Assembly: GCA_035948315.1 (NCBI GenBank)
Contig: DASZJG010000071.1
Coordinates: 1 to 64,000 of the forward strand
Reading direction: 5' to 3'
Length of the DNA stretch: 64,000 nucleotides
From: CAJCJE01 sp035948315
Lineage (GTDB): Bacteria; Actinomycetota; Actinomycetes; Mycobacteriales; Pseudonocardiaceae
In this document: positions 1 through 9,398 of the stretch, in pieces
Position numbering within the stretch: position 1 is the stretch's first letter
Layout of the letters: the number at the start of each line of letters is the position of its first letter
The notes under the pieces: model-generated
Told to the model about the DNA's origin: nothing
Seen by the model: only the letters and a program-made list of their open reading frames with translations
Database searches by the model: none
Position numbers and translations under genes: made by a program

Positions 1-474
1 ATCATCTTCCTGGACGAGCCGACCACCGGGCTGGACCCGCGCAGCCGCCGGACGATGTGGACGATCGTGCGCGAGCTGGTGGCCGACGGCATGACCATCT
101 TCCTCACCACCCAGTACCTGGAGGAAGCCGATCAGCTCGCCGACAAGATCGCCGTGCTGGACCAGGGCCGACTGGTCGCCGAGGGCACGCCGGACGAACT
201 CAAGCGGCAGATTCCGGGCAGCCATGTCCGGCTCCGCTTCCCGGACGCCGGCCGGCTGGACGCGGCGGCGCGGGTGCTGCCCGAGGCCAAGCCGGAGGAC
301 GAGAACCTGACTCTGCGGGTGCCCAGCGACGGCGGCCTGAAGTCGTTGCGGATCCTGCTGGACCGGCTCGACGAATACGCGATCGAGGTCGAGGACTTCT
401 CCGTGCACACGCCGGACCTCGACGACGTTTTCCTTGCCCTGACCGGACACGCGAGCCTGGAGGCCACCCGATGA
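1..474 (+). CDS. ABC transporter ATP-binding protein, DrrA type (5' end outside window)
   Basis: C-terminal 157 residues of an ABC ATPase whose Walker A and signature motif lie before the window. The visible part opens with the Walker B strand and D-loop (IIFLDEPTTGLD), followed by TTQYLEEADQLAD. The usual H-loop His is Gln, a substitution familiar from DrrA-type drug-resistance ATPases. The tail has the family's C-terminal domain ending near DDVFLALTG. Its stop overlaps the next start (ATGA), so it is translationally coupled to the permease and the two should form one efflux pump. The substrate is unknown. Being beside a SARP-regulated gene set, it may export that pathway's product, but this is inference. 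Confidence 0.9.
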   Translation: MIFLDEPTTGLDPRSRRTMWTIVRELVADGMTIFLTTQYLEEADQLADKIAVLDQGRLVAEGTPDELKRQIPGSHVRLRFPDAGRLDAAARVLPEAKPEDENLTLRVPSDGGLKSLRILLDRLDEYAIEVEDFSVHTPDLDDVFLALTGHASLEATR

Positions 475-1238
475 GTACCACGACTGCTGCTGCCCCGCTG
501 ACCGATGCGGCGATCATGTTGCGCCGCAACTTCAGACACACCGTGCGCAATCCGGTCGCGATCTTCAACGCGGTCCTGATGCCGATCATCATGATGATCA
601 TCTTCGTCTACGTCTACGGCGGCGCGTTCAGCGTCGGCGAGCACTACATCGACTACGCGACACCGGGCATGCTGATGATGGCCATCAGCTACGGCCTCAG
701 TGCCACCGCGACGGCCGTGAACTCGGACATGACCAAGGGCATCATCAACCGGTTCAAGGTCATGGACGTCTCGCGTGGCGCGGTGCTGACCGGGCACGTC
801 GTGTCCACTGTGGTGCGGACGACGATCGCGCTGGCCGCGATCTTCGGGGTGGCCTTCGCGATGGGTTACCGGCCGGCCGCGAGCTTCCCGCAGTGGCTCG
901 GCGCGATCGCGGTGCTGATGCTGACCATCCTCGCGGTCAGCTGGCTCACGATCGCCATGGGACTGGCCGCGAAGACCGCGGAGTCGGCCGGATTCGCCGC
1001 CGTGCCGCTGATCATGCTGCCGTTCCTGAGCAGCGCGATCGTGCCGGCCGACAAGATGGGCCCCGGGATCCGGCAGTTCGCGCAGTACCAGCCGTTCACG
1101 CCGATCATCGAGACCGTGCGCGGATTCCTCGACGGCGCACCGTCGATGGGCACCACGATGGTCGCGATCGCCTGGTGCGTCGGGATCGCGGTGGTCGGCT
1201 ACCTGTGGGCCAGGGCAAGGTTCAGCAAGCGAGCGTGA
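471..1238 (+). CDS. ABC-2 type transporter permease, DrrB type
   Basis: 255-residue membrane protein of the ABC-2/DrrB family, the normal length for the group. About six hydrophobic segments are visible, the first around residues 35-55 (FNAVLMPIIMMIIFVYVYGG), and the family's conserved region FKVMDVSRGAVLTGH in the middle. The ATG is set by the 4-bp ATGA overlap with the ATPase gene. A longer open frame upstream is only the shadow of the ATPase gene. It should form the channel of the exporter with the preceding ATPase. The last 17 bases overlap the end of the convergent SARP regulator gene. Confidence 0.9.
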   Translation: MSTTTAAAPLTDAAIMLRRNFRHTVRNPVAIFNAVLMPIIMMIIFVYVYGGAFSVGEHYIDYATPGMLMMAISYGLSATATAVNSDMTKGIINRFKVMDVSRGAVLTGHVVSTVVRTTIALAAIFGVAFAMGYRPAASFPQWLGAIAVLMLTILAVSWLTIAMGLAAKTAESAGFAAVPLIMLPFLSSAIVPADKMGPGIRQFAQYQPFTPIIETVRGFLDGAPSMGTTMVAIAWCVGIAVVGYLWARARFSKRA

Positions 1239-4200
1239 CCTCGGCCAGCTCGCGCCAATTCGCCCGCGTCCCTTCCGCGCTCGCCTCGGTGAACTTCGGT
1301 TCACCGAGGCGAGTTCGCAGTTCGCGCTCGATCCGGACCGCGTCCGGGTGGGCAAGATCCCGCAGGCCGCGCAGGCTCGTGCTCGCCGCGAGCAGCCGCG
1401 CGGCCTGCTCGTACTGTTCCTGGCGCAGCGCCAGATCCGCGATGCCGACGACGACCTGCGCGGTCAGCGGCACGTACCCGGCCTCGGTCGCCGCCTCGAA
1501 GGCGGCGGCGCGGTGCGCACGGGCCTCGTCGAGATCCTCGGCGAGGTAGCCGAGCAGGTCCTGGGTGGTCGCCCGGCCGTTGGCCCGCATGGCGTGCTCG
1601 CCCAGCATCCCCTTTGCCACGTCGAGTTGCTGGCGAGCCTGTACGGTGTCCCCGCTCCAGCGCGCGAGTTCCGCCTTGGCCAGCGCCAGTTCGGCGAGGG
1701 CACTCGGCCAGGCCACGCGTTGCGCGGCGCGCTGCGCCTCGGCCATGGCCGCCGCGCTCGACTCGACATCGCCCAGCAGCCAGTAGAACTGGGCCTGCCG
1801 CGACCGCATCGGCACGATGTCGTCGCCCGCGCCGACCTCGGTGACGATCGCGATGGCCTCTTCGTAGTACGCGGCGGCGGCCGCGAACTCGCCTGCCACC
1901 ACGATCCGGTTCGCCAACTCGGTGAGGGCGAAGGAAATCCCCCACCGTTCGCCGAGCGCGCGGAACTCGGCCAGCGCCGTTTCCAGGTAGTCCAGCGGGT
2001 CCTGGCCGTCCTCGCCGATGGTGACCAGCATCTTGGCCAGTTGCAGCCGGGCCAGCGCGCGCAGCCACGGGTCCTGGTGGGTCAGCAGCGATTCGAACGC
2101 GGCGCGGAACTCCTCGGGTGCCTGGAACATCCGCTCCCACAGGGCGACGAACTCCAGCGCCGGATGCGGATTCGCGATGTCGTGGCCGAGTTCGTACGCC
2201 TTGTGGATCCACTCCGTCGCCTGGTACTGGTCGCTGCGGCCGGAGGAGATGAACTGCACGACGAACGCGTACACGGTGGCGCGGATGTCGTCGGCGACCT
2301 CGCCGGGCACCGCGACGGCGGCCATGGTCAGCTCGTGGCCCTCGGCCTTGTGCCCGCCGAACCACCAGTACCAGCCGGCCGCCGCGGCGAGCCGCATCGC
2401 GCCTGCCGCATCGCCCGCCGCGAGCGCGCCCCGCATGGCGGCGGCGAGGTTGTCGTGCTCGGCCTCCATGACGGCGAGCCAGTCCAGTTGCTCGGCGCGG
2501 CGCAGGATCGGGTCGGCGATCTCGGCGAGTTCGGTGAAGTAGGCCAGATGCGCGTGCCGGGTCAGCTCGGTCTCGCCCGCCTCGGCGCGGCGCTGCTCGG
2601 CGTATTCCTTGATGGTGCCGAGCATCCGGTAGCGCGGCGCTCCCGCGCCCTCGGTGACCACCAACGACTTCTCGGTCAGCGCGGTCAGCAACTCCAGCAC
2701 CTCGACCGGATCGACCGCGTCGCCCGCGCAGACCCGCTCGGCCGCTTCCAGGCTCGCACCGCCCGCGAACACCGAGAGCCTGCGCAGCACGATCCGTTCC
2801 GCGTCGCTGAGCAGTTCCCAGCTCCAGTCGACCACCGCGCGCAGCGTCCGGTGCCGGGGCAGCGCGGTGCGGCTGCCGCCGGTCAGCAGCCGGAACCGGT
2901 CGTCGAGCCGGTTGGCGAGCTGTTCCAGGGACATGGTGCGCAACCTGGCCGCGGCGAGTTCGATCGCCAGCGGCATCCCGTCCAGCGCCCGGCAGATCCG
3001 GGCCATGGTCGCCAACGTGACGGCGTCGGCGGCATCGGCGGCGAGGTCGGTGCGCACCGCGCGGGCCCGGTCCAGCAGCAGCGCGACGGCGGGCGCGGCC
3101 GCGATCTCGCGGGAGTCGGCGTCCTCGGCCGGCAGCACCAGCGGTGCGACCGGCCACAGCGCCTCACCGGTGATGCCCAGCGGTTCCCGGCTGGTGGCGA
3201 GGATGCGCAGCCGCTGGCACTCACCGAGCACGCGGTGCGCGAAACTCGCCGCGGACTCGATCACGTGCTCGCAGTTATCCATGATCAGCAGCATCGACCG
3301 CTCGCGAACCGCGGCGACGACCCGGTCGATCGGCTCCGCGTCCGGTGCGTCGCCGATCAGCGCGTCCCGCAGCCGCAGCGCGGCCAGCGTCGCCTGCGCG
3401 ACGTCGCCGTCGGCGCCGATGGCCGCGAGTTCGACCAGCCAGGCGCCGTCCGGCTCGTCGGCGAGCAGCGCGCGGCCGGTCTCGGTGGCCAGCCGAGTCT
3501 TGCCCGAGCCGCCCGGCCCGACCAGGGTGGTCAGCCGGTGTTCCGCGACGAGTTTCCGAACCGAGGTGACGTCGGCGTCCTTGCCGACGTAGCTGGTCAG
3601 CTCGGCGCGCAGGTTGGTCCGGCGCTCGCTGTGCTGCCGTCCGCCCGACTCGCCGCGCAGCAGCGCGACGTGCAGCGCGGACAGCTCGGGCGACGGGTCG
3701 ACGCCCAGCTCGTCGGCCAGGGTTTCCCTGGTGCGCTGGTAGACCAGCAGTGCCTCGCTGTCCCGGCCGGTCGCGACCAGCGCACGCATCAGCGCGGCGA
3801 CGAGCCGTTCACGCACCGGATGCGCGGCCACCACGTCGGTCAGCTCGGTGACCAGCTCGGCGCCGCGGCCGAGGCTGATCTCGGCATCGAAGCGGTCCTC
3901 CATGGCAGCCAGGCGCAGCGCTTCCAGCCGGGTGGCCGCGGCGTCGAACGCGGCGCTCTCCGGCAGGTCGATGTCCTGCATGGCCGCACCGCGCCAGAGC
4001 GCGAGGGCGTCGCGCAGCCGAGGCAGCTGTAGCGGCCCCTCGTCGTTGTGCGCCTGGCCGAGGAGGCGTTCGAAGTGGACCGCGTCGACGGCCTCGGGGG
4101 CGATGCTCAGCCGGTAGCCGCTCGGCTGGCCCTCGATCGACCCTTCCGGCAACACCTTGCGCAGCCGGGAAACCAGGCGCTGCAAGGCATTCGCGGCATC

Positions 4201-4371
4201 GGCGGGCGGCTGCTCGCCCCAGATCCAGTCGACGAGCGCCGACTTCGACACCGGGTGACCCGGTTCGAGGGCCAGCGCGATCAGCAGCGCGCGCAGCCGG
4301 GCGCCCGGCACATCGGCAACGGCACCGTCGTCGGTGCGCACCTCGAACGGTCCCAGCATTCCGATCTGCAC
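1222..4371 (-). CDS. AfsR/SARP-family transcriptional regulator with NB-ARC ATPase and TPR-like tail
   Basis: 1049-residue regulator, about the length of AfsR. Residues 1-95 form an OmpR-like winged-helix DNA-binding domain opening MQIGMLGPFEVR. Residues 97-240 are the bacterial transcriptional activation domain (BTAD) ending ELGVDPSPELSALH. An NB-ARC/STAND ATPase follows, with Walker A GPGGSGKT at 285-292 and a Walker B-like MLLIMDNCEHV near 360. The remaining 450 residues are Ala-rich helical repeats of TPR type. Start is GTG with no convincing Shine-Dalgarno, chosen because the domain begins there. It is divergent from the P450 operon, and three GTGTCAG heptamers lie between the two, the expected binding pattern of a SARP. 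It is the likely pathway-specific activator. Confidence 0.93.
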   Translation of the reverse strand: MQIGMLGPFEVRTDDGAVADVPGARLRALLIALALEPGHPVSKSALVDWIWGEQPPADAANALQRLVSRLRKVLPEGSIEGQPSGYRLSIAPEAVDAVHFERLLGQAHNDEGPLQLPRLRDALALWRGAAMQDIDLPESAAFDAAATRLEALRLAAMEDRFDAEISLGRGAELVTELTDVVAAHPVRERLVAALMRALVATGRDSEALLVYQRTRETLADELGVDPSPELSALHVALLRGESGGRQHSERRTNLRAELTSYVGKDADVTSVRKLVAEHRLTTLVGPGGSGKTRLATETGRALLADEPDGAWLVELAAIGADGDVAQATLAALRLRDALIGDAPDAEPIDRVVAAVRERSMLLIMDNCEHVIESAASFAHRVLGECQRLRILATSREPLGITGEALWPVAPLVLPAEDADSREIAAAPAVALLLDRARAVRTDLAADAADAVTLATMARICRALDGMPLAIELAAARLRTMSLEQLANRLDDRFRLLTGGSRTALPRHRTLRAVVDWSWELLSDAERIVLRRLSVFAGGASLEAAERVCAGDAVDPVEVLELLTALTEKSLVVTEGAGAPRYRMLGTIKEYAEQRRAEAGETELTRHAHLAYFTELAEIADPILRRAEQLDWLAVMEAEHDNLAAAMRGALAAGDAAGAMRLAAAAGWYWWFGGHKAEGHELTMAAVAVPGEVADDIRATVYAFVVQFISSGRSDQYQATEWIHKAYELGHDIANPHPALEFVALWERMFQAPEEFRAAFESLLTHQDPWLRALARLQLAKMLVTIGEDGQDPLDYLETALAEFRALGERWGISFALTELANRIVVAGEFAAAAAYYEEAIAIVTEVGAGDDIVPMRSRQAQFYWLLGDVESSAAAMAEAQRAAQRVAWPSALAELALAKAELARWSGDTVQARQQLDVAKGMLGEHAMRANGRATTQDLLGYLAEDLDEARAHRAAAFEAATEAGYVPLTAQVVVGIADLALRQEQYEQAARLLAASTSLRGLRDLAHPDAVRIERELRTRLGEPKFTEASAEGTRANWRELAEVTLAC

Positions 4372-4428
4372 CCGGCCGATTTTGCCATGCGCGATCGCCC
4401 GGCCGCCGATGATCGCGCAGGTCGGTCG

Positions 4429-4457
4429 GTGTCAGAGCCGTGTCAGGTCGGTGTCAG
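4429..4457 (+). promoter_or_regulatory. SARP-type operator: three GTGTCAG direct repeats at 11-bp period
   Basis: Perfect heptamers GTGTCAG at 4429-4435, 4440-4446 and 4451-4457, each separated by 4 bp, giving an 11-bp period. SARP regulators are known to bind heptameric direct repeats with exactly this spacing, the last repeat lying about 8 bp before the -10 region. Here a weak -10-like GAACGT follows about 10 bp later. The array lies between the divergent SARP gene and the P450 gene and is oriented towards the P450 operon. Confidence 0.75.
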
Positions 4458-4506
4458 GTCGCTCCGCGAACGTTGGCGTCAGCAACCCGCCACGAAAGGA
4501 AGTCCC

Positions 4507-5726
4507 ATGAGTCAGCCGGTTCCCGTCCCGCAGGGTCTGCCGATGCAGCGCGATGTGAGCCCGTTCGACCCGCCGGGCGAGATCACCCGGTTGCGCGCGG
4601 CCCGCCCGGTCAGTCCGATGCACTTCCCGGACGGTCACGAGGGCTGGCTGGTCACCGGCTACGACGAGGTCCGCCAGCTGATGACCGACAACCGGTTCAG
4701 CTCCCGCCTGGACCTGGGCGTGATCCACGTGCCCTTCGACACCCCAGGTATGCCGACCCCGACCGAACCGCAGCCGCAGACGCCCGGCCTGTTCATCGCG
4801 ATGGACCCGCCGGACCACACCGGCTGCGGCGCAAGCTGATCGGCGCGTTCACGGTCAAGCGGATGACGATGCTGGAGGAGCACATCGCCGAGATCACCGA
4901 GCGGCGGCTGACCGAGATGGCGCGACTGGCCCCGCCGGTCGACCTGGTCAAGGAGTTCGCGCTGCCGGTGCCCTCGCTGGTCATCTGCGAACTGCTCGGC
5001 GTCCCCTACGAGGACCGGGAGACCTTCCAGGCCAACTCGGCGCGGTTCATGGTCCGGGACCTCTCGCTGGAGGAGAAGGTGGCCGTACTCGGCGCGCTGA
5101 CCGGCTATCTCGCGCAGCTGATCATCGGCAAGCGGGCCGAGCCCGGCGAGGACATCCTGTCCGACCTGGCCCGCGACGAGGACCTGAGCATCGAGGAGCT
5201 GGTCGGCATCGCCTTCCTGCTGCTGCTCGCCGGCCACGAGACGACGGCCAACATGCTCGCGCTGGGCACCTTCGCGCTGCTGGAGCACCCCGAGCAGCTG
5301 GCTGAGCTGCGGGACAACCCGGAGCTGATGCCGGACGCGGTCGAGGAGCTGATGCGCTACCTGTCCGTCGCCGACATCTTCTACCGGTACGCGGTGGAGG
5401 ACATCGAGCTGGGCGGCGAGACGATCGGCAAGGGATCGACCGTGGTCGTCTCGCTGCTGGCCGCCAACCACGACCCGAAGCGGTTCGAGCACCCGGACAC
5501 GCTGGACGTGCACCGCAAGGCGCGCGGGCACCTGTCCTTCGGCCACGGCGTGCACCAGTGCCTTGGCCAGCAGCTGGCCCGCATCGAGATGCGCGCCGGT
5601 TTCGAGGGACTGCTGCGCCACTTCCCGACCCTGCGGCTGGCCGTGCCGGCGGGCGAGGTGCAGCTGCGCACCGACATGAACATCTACGGCGTGCACGCCC
5701 TGCCCGTGACCTGGGCCAGCGAGTAG
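4507..5726 (+). pseudogene. cytochrome P450 with a single-base frameshift
   Basis: The reading frame from ATG 4507 (Shine-Dalgarno GAAAGGA) encodes a P450 N-terminus up to MDPPDHT and then meets TGA at 4837. The rest continues in another frame to 5726. Restoring one C near 4819-4822 would read DHTRLRRKL, the usual P450 wording, and give an intact protein of about 406 residues. All downstream hallmarks are present: I-helix AGHETTANM, the ExxR in EELMRYL and the haem loop FGHGVHQCLGQQLARIEM. The lesion could be a real disabling deletion or a base-call error in a C/G run. If intact, this class I bacterial P450 would hydroxylate the pathway intermediate with external ferredoxin partners. It is the first gene behind the SARP operator. 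Confidence 0.85.
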
Positions 5727-5886
5727 GTCCTTTTCGGACTTTCCATGGACCTGGTGGCCCAGCCAGCCGGATGCGGAACGAGAGCGGAGCGCGTGGCGGC
5801 TGTCACAAACCCCTACGCGGCCCGTGGTCCGGCCTGTCACCGTGGACGATCACAGCGCGTGGTAACGCTCGCCGGAGGTGAAGGTA

Positions 5887-6744
5887 GTGACGACGTCGTT
5901 GCACCGCTTGGTCGACATCGAGCGCTACCCGATCACCGAACCCGGCTCTGCGGCCTGGCAGGCCGAGGTGGATCGAACCAGAGCCGAACTGGCTGAGCTG
6001 GGCTGCCGGGTGCTGCCCGAGTTCATCAGCGGCGATGCGCTCGACGATCTGCGAGAGGAAGGCGCGCGGATCGCCCCGCTGGCCTACTACGACGTGGAAA
6101 CCGTCAACGCCTACAACATCGACGTGCGCACCCCGCTCCCGCCGGAGCATCCCGGCCGGATCACCCTGGAGCGCGGCAACGCGTTCGTCGCGCGGGACCG
6201 CATTCCAGCCGCCGCGATCATCCACAGCCTGTACACCAGCCCGCTGTTCCAACAGTTCCTGGCGGCCTGCTTCGACCTGCCGCGCCTGCACGAACTCGCC
6301 GACCCGCTCTCCGGCCTGGTGCTGAACGTGGTCGATCCGGGCCGCTCGCACCCGTGGCACTTCGACGTCAACGAGTTCACCGTGAGCATGCTGACGCAGG
6401 CGCCGGAGGAGGGCGGCGAGTTCCGGTACTGCCCGAACATCCGCTCGGCCGAGGACGAGAACTTCGCCGCCGTCCGCTCCGTTCTGGACGGCGCGGGCGA
6501 CGGTCTGATCCACCGGCTCGTGCTGCGGCCGGGCGACCTGCAACTGTTCCAGGGCCGCTATGCGTTGCACCAGGTCAGCACGGTGCACGGGGACCGGGCT
6601 CGACACACCGCGATCTTCGCCTACAGCGAGGCCCCAGGCGTGCTGGGTAGCGTGGCACGGACCAGACAGCTGTTCGGCAGGGTGCTGCCCGAGCACCTTG
6701 CCGCGGAACGGGACGCCGTGCGAGTGGACGAGCTACTCGACTGA
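5887..6744 (+). CDS. Fe(II)/2-oxoglutarate-dependent oxygenase-like protein
   Basis: 285-residue protein with a double-stranded beta-helix oxygenase signature: His158-x-Asp160 in HPWHFDVNEF, a GGEF strand soon after, and the distal His228 in YALHQVSTVHGDRARH, with an Arg about 10 residues further for 2-oxoglutarate. Because the motif is HxD rather than HxG, hydroxylation or desaturation is expected rather than halogenation. GTG 5887 was chosen for the GGAGG at 5874-5878; another GTG at 5878 lies inside that Shine-Dalgarno. A gap of 160 bp separates it from the P450, so it may have its own promoter. The following methyltransferase gene begins about 14 bp after its stop, so they are probably cotranscribed. 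The substrate is not known. Confidence 0.8.
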   Translation: MTTSLHRLVDIERYPITEPGSAAWQAEVDRTRAELAELGCRVLPEFISGDALDDLREEGARIAPLAYYDVETVNAYNIDVRTPLPPEHPGRITLERGNAFVARDRIPAAAIIHSLYTSPLFQQFLAACFDLPRLHELADPLSGLVLNVVDPGRSHPWHFDVNEFTVSMLTQAPEEGGEFRYCPNIRSAEDENFAAVRSVLDGAGDGLIHRLVLRPGDLQLFQGRYALHQVSTVHGDRARHTAIFAYSEAPGVLGSVARTRQLFGRVLPEHLAAERDAVRVDELLD

Positions 6745-6758
6745 CCGTGGGGAGCCGC

Positions 6759-7592
6759 GTGGATTTCGACGACACCGGAAAAGTCTCGTTCGACCACATC
6801 TACACCGAGCCCGACCCGCGCGCCTACTTCCGTACCCTGCGCGGCCTGAACTACCACATTCCCGAACTGGCCAAGCCGCATTTCGGCACGCTGATCGACG
6901 AATACCGCGCCGCGTTCGGCGTCGCAACCCCGCAGGTGGTCGACATCGGCTGCTCCTACGGCATCAACGCGGCCCTGCTCCGCTGTGACGCGACCATGAC
7001 CGAGCTCTACGAGCGCTACGGCGATGAGGCACCGGAGACCGCGGACGAACTGCTCGCGCGCGATCGTGACCTGGTCGCCGCGCGGTCCGGCGCGCGGGCC
7101 CGGTTCGTCGGCCTCGACGTGTCCCAACCCGCGCTGGACTACGCCAGCAAGGCCGGTTTTCTGGACGACGCCGTGTTCGCCGACCTCGAATCGCACGAGC
7201 CGACGCAGGACCAGCGCGCCCAACTGGCCGGCACGAACCTGGTGATCTCCACCGGCTGCCTCGGCTACGTCGGCGTGCCCACGATCTCCCGCGTCGTCCA
7301 GGCGGCCGACCGCGCGCCGTGGATGGCGCACTTCGTGCTGCGCATGTTCCCGTTCGACCCGATCGCCGACGCGCTCGCCGAACTCGGCTATCGCACCGTC
7401 CGCGCCGAAGGGTTGTTCCGGCAGCGGCGGTTCGCCTCGGCCGAGGAGCGCGAACAGGTGCTGGACACCCTCGCCGGGGTCGGGGTCGATCCGAGCGAGG
7501 GCGAGACCGACGGCTGGTTCTACGCCCAACTTTTCCTGTGCCGTCCCAAGGACGAGGCGGCACCTGTCACCGAAGGCGAGCACGAGAAGTGA
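6759..7592 (+). CDS. class I SAM-dependent methyltransferase-like protein
   Basis: 277-residue protein with a Rossmann-type SAM-binding motif I, VVDIGCSYGINAALLR, around residues 50-65, and a motif II-like acidic strand near RFVGLDVSQPALDYA. An insertion of about 40 residues rich in Glu/Arg lies between these motifs. GTG 6759 is preferred because GGGGAG at 6749-6754 precedes it; GTG 6747 would also be in frame. Its stop overlaps the next gene's GTG by 4 bp (GTGA), so it is coupled to the carnitine-acyltransferase homologue. The methyl acceptor cannot be read from sequence. The protein could also bind a SAM-like ligand without methylating. Confidence 0.75.
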   Translation: MDFDDTGKVSFDHIYTEPDPRAYFRTLRGLNYHIPELAKPHFGTLIDEYRAAFGVATPQVVDIGCSYGINAALLRCDATMTELYERYGDEAPETADELLARDRDLVAARSGARARFVGLDVSQPALDYASKAGFLDDAVFADLESHEPTQDQRAQLAGTNLVISTGCLGYVGVPTISRVVQAADRAPWMAHFVLRMFPFDPIADALAELGYRTVRAEGLFRQRRFASAEEREQVLDTLAGVGVDPSEGETDGWFYAQLFLCRPKDEAAPVTEGEHEK

Positions 7593-9391
7593 ACGACAGC
7601 CAGGACTGGTCCACCCGCACTTTTGACAATGAGGACCGGTTGCCCAGGGTGCCGCTGCACTCGCTGGAGCACAGCTGCGCGCGGTTCCTGCAATGGTGCG
7701 CCCCGCTGCTCACCGAGACCGAACTGGCCACCACCAAGGCCGCGGTCGAGGAGTTCCTCCAGCCGGACAGCCCGGCCCGGATCCTGCACGCGGACCTACA
7801 GCGGTTCAACGAACAACCGGGCGTGCGCAGCTGGCTGGACGAGTTCTGGCCGCACCGCTATCTCGGCCGCCGGGACCGGATCGCGCTCAACGCCAACTTC
7901 TTCTTCCTTTTCCGGGATGAGCGGGAGGGCCAGATCGACCGCGCGGCCGGCCTGATCGCCGCCGCCCTGCACCACAAGGCCGAGTTGGACGCGCAGACCC
8001 TGCCGCCGGTGTTCCAGCGCGGCATGCCGCAGACCATGGTGCAGAACAAGTTCCTCTTCTCGACAACACGAATTCCGGGTGCGCCCCAGGACACCGCGCG
8101 CGTCCCGTACAGCGCGGCCTGGCCCGGCCCGTCGGCCGCTCGGCACATCGTGGTGTTCTTCCGCGGCAATGCCTTCCGGATGGACGTACTCGCCGAGGAC
8201 GGTCGCCCGCACGATCTCGACGACCTCGCCGACGGCCTGCGCGAGGTCCAGAAGGTCGGCCAGAACGCGGCCGAACTCTCGGCGGGCCTCCTCACCACCA
8301 AGGCGCGCGCGGACTGGGCGACGAGCCGCGCCCAGTTGCTCGCCAACCCGGGCAACGCGGCCGCGCTGGACACGATCGAGACCGCGCTGTTCTGCCTGGC
8401 ACTGGAGGACTTCGCGCCGGATGGCACGCTGGCCATCTGCGACGCGCTGCTCTACGGCAACCCGGAGAACCACTGGTTCGACAAGTCCGTGTCGCTGATC
8501 GTGTACGCCGATGGCCGGGCCGGCATCAACATCGAACACTGCGGCCTGGACGGCACCACCATCCTCCAGTTCGTGGACTTCCTGCTCGGCAGCACCGCCC
8601 GCGAGCACGCCGAGGCCGCGGGCGCGGTGTCGGCAGGACGACCGGCCGTCTCGCCGGTCGAGTTCACCCTGGACGAGAGCCAGCGGGCCGACGTGCGCGC
8701 GGCCGCCGAGTCGTTCGCCCAGTTCTGCGCCGACACCGCGTCGACCGTACTGTCCTTTTCGGACTTCGGTGCGAACACCGCCAAGTCACTGGGCATGTCG
8801 CCGGACGGTTTCGTGCAGATGGCCTACCAACTCGCGCACAAGCGCGCCAAGGGCAAGATCGGCGCCACCTACGAGTCGATCGCGACCCGCCAGTTCCAGG
8901 GCGGCCGCACCGAGGCCATGCGCGTGGTGACGCCCGAGATCCTGCGGTTCGTCGACGTCATGGACGACCACTCGGCGGACCGCGAGACCAAGGCGCAGGC
9001 GTTCCGGACGGCGGCGGCCAAACATGTGGCCAGGGCCAAGGAATGCCAGCTCGGCGACGCGCCCGAGCAGCACCTGTGGGAACTGCTGATGATCCAGCAG
9101 CGACGCGGCGCCGAACTCGGCGTCACCGAGCCGATCGCGCTCTACGACACGCCCGGCTGGAAGATCAGCCGCGACGACTACCTCAGCACCAGTTCGGCGC
9201 CGTCGACCTCGATCCAGTTCTTCGGCTTCGGCTCGACCAGCAGCCAGTGCATCGGCGTCGCCTACGTACTGCTGCCCGAGGAGTTCAACATCTACCTGAG
9301 CACGCCGCGCCCGGTCGCGGCCGAGATGTTCACCTTCGCCGAGAAACTGACCGAGGCGATGCGCGAACTCCAGGAGCTGCTCGCCGGCTGA
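7589..9391 (+). CDS. choline/carnitine O-acyltransferase family protein
   Basis: 600 residues, the length of eukaryotic carnitine acyltransferases. The family's landmarks are visible: the catalytic His317 in INIEHCGLDGTTI (compare YEHxxxEG of carnitine acetyltransferase), an arginine-rich QGGRTEAMRVVT segment, and the C-terminal Ser-Thr-Ser motif in FGFGSTSSQCIGVAY that positions the substrate carboxylate. The family moves acyl groups between CoA and a trimethylammonium alcohol. It is rare in bacteria and here sits in an operon with an oxygenase and a methyltransferase, so it may acylate the pathway product rather than take part in fatty-acid transport. GTG start overlaps the preceding stop by 4 bp. 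It ends 7 bp from the convergent PBP gene. Confidence 0.87.
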   Translation: MNDSQDWSTRTFDNEDRLPRVPLHSLEHSCARFLQWCAPLLTETELATTKAAVEEFLQPDSPARILHADLQRFNEQPGVRSWLDEFWPHRYLGRRDRIALNANFFFLFRDEREGQIDRAAGLIAAALHHKAELDAQTLPPVFQRGMPQTMVQNKFLFSTTRIPGAPQDTARVPYSAAWPGPSAARHIVVFFRGNAFRMDVLAEDGRPHDLDDLADGLREVQKVGQNAAELSAGLLTTKARADWATSRAQLLANPGNAAALDTIETALFCLALEDFAPDGTLAICDALLYGNPENHWFDKSVSLIVYADGRAGINIEHCGLDGTTILQFVDFLLGSTAREHAEAAGAVSAGRPAVSPVEFTLDESQRADVRAAAESFAQFCADTASTVLSFSDFGANTAKSLGMSPDGFVQMAYQLAHKRAKGKIGATYESIATRQFQGGRTEAMRVVTPEILRFVDVMDDHSADRETKAQAFRTAAAKHVARAKECQLGDAPEQHLWELLMIQQRRGAELGVTEPIALYDTPGWKISRDDYLSTSSAPSTSIQFFGFGSTSSQCIGVAYVLLPEEFNIYLSTPRPVAAEMFTFAEKLTEAMRELQELLAG

Positions 9392-9398
9392 GAGAGGC

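Noticed and set aside
5800..5840. CTGTCAC twice (5800 and 5834) as a second SARP site before the oxygenase
   Set aside because: Spacing of 34 bp is not a multiple of 11, and only two copies.
5745..5996. 83-codon open frame between the P450 and the oxygenase
   Set aside because: Overlaps the oxygenase start in another frame and has no family signal.
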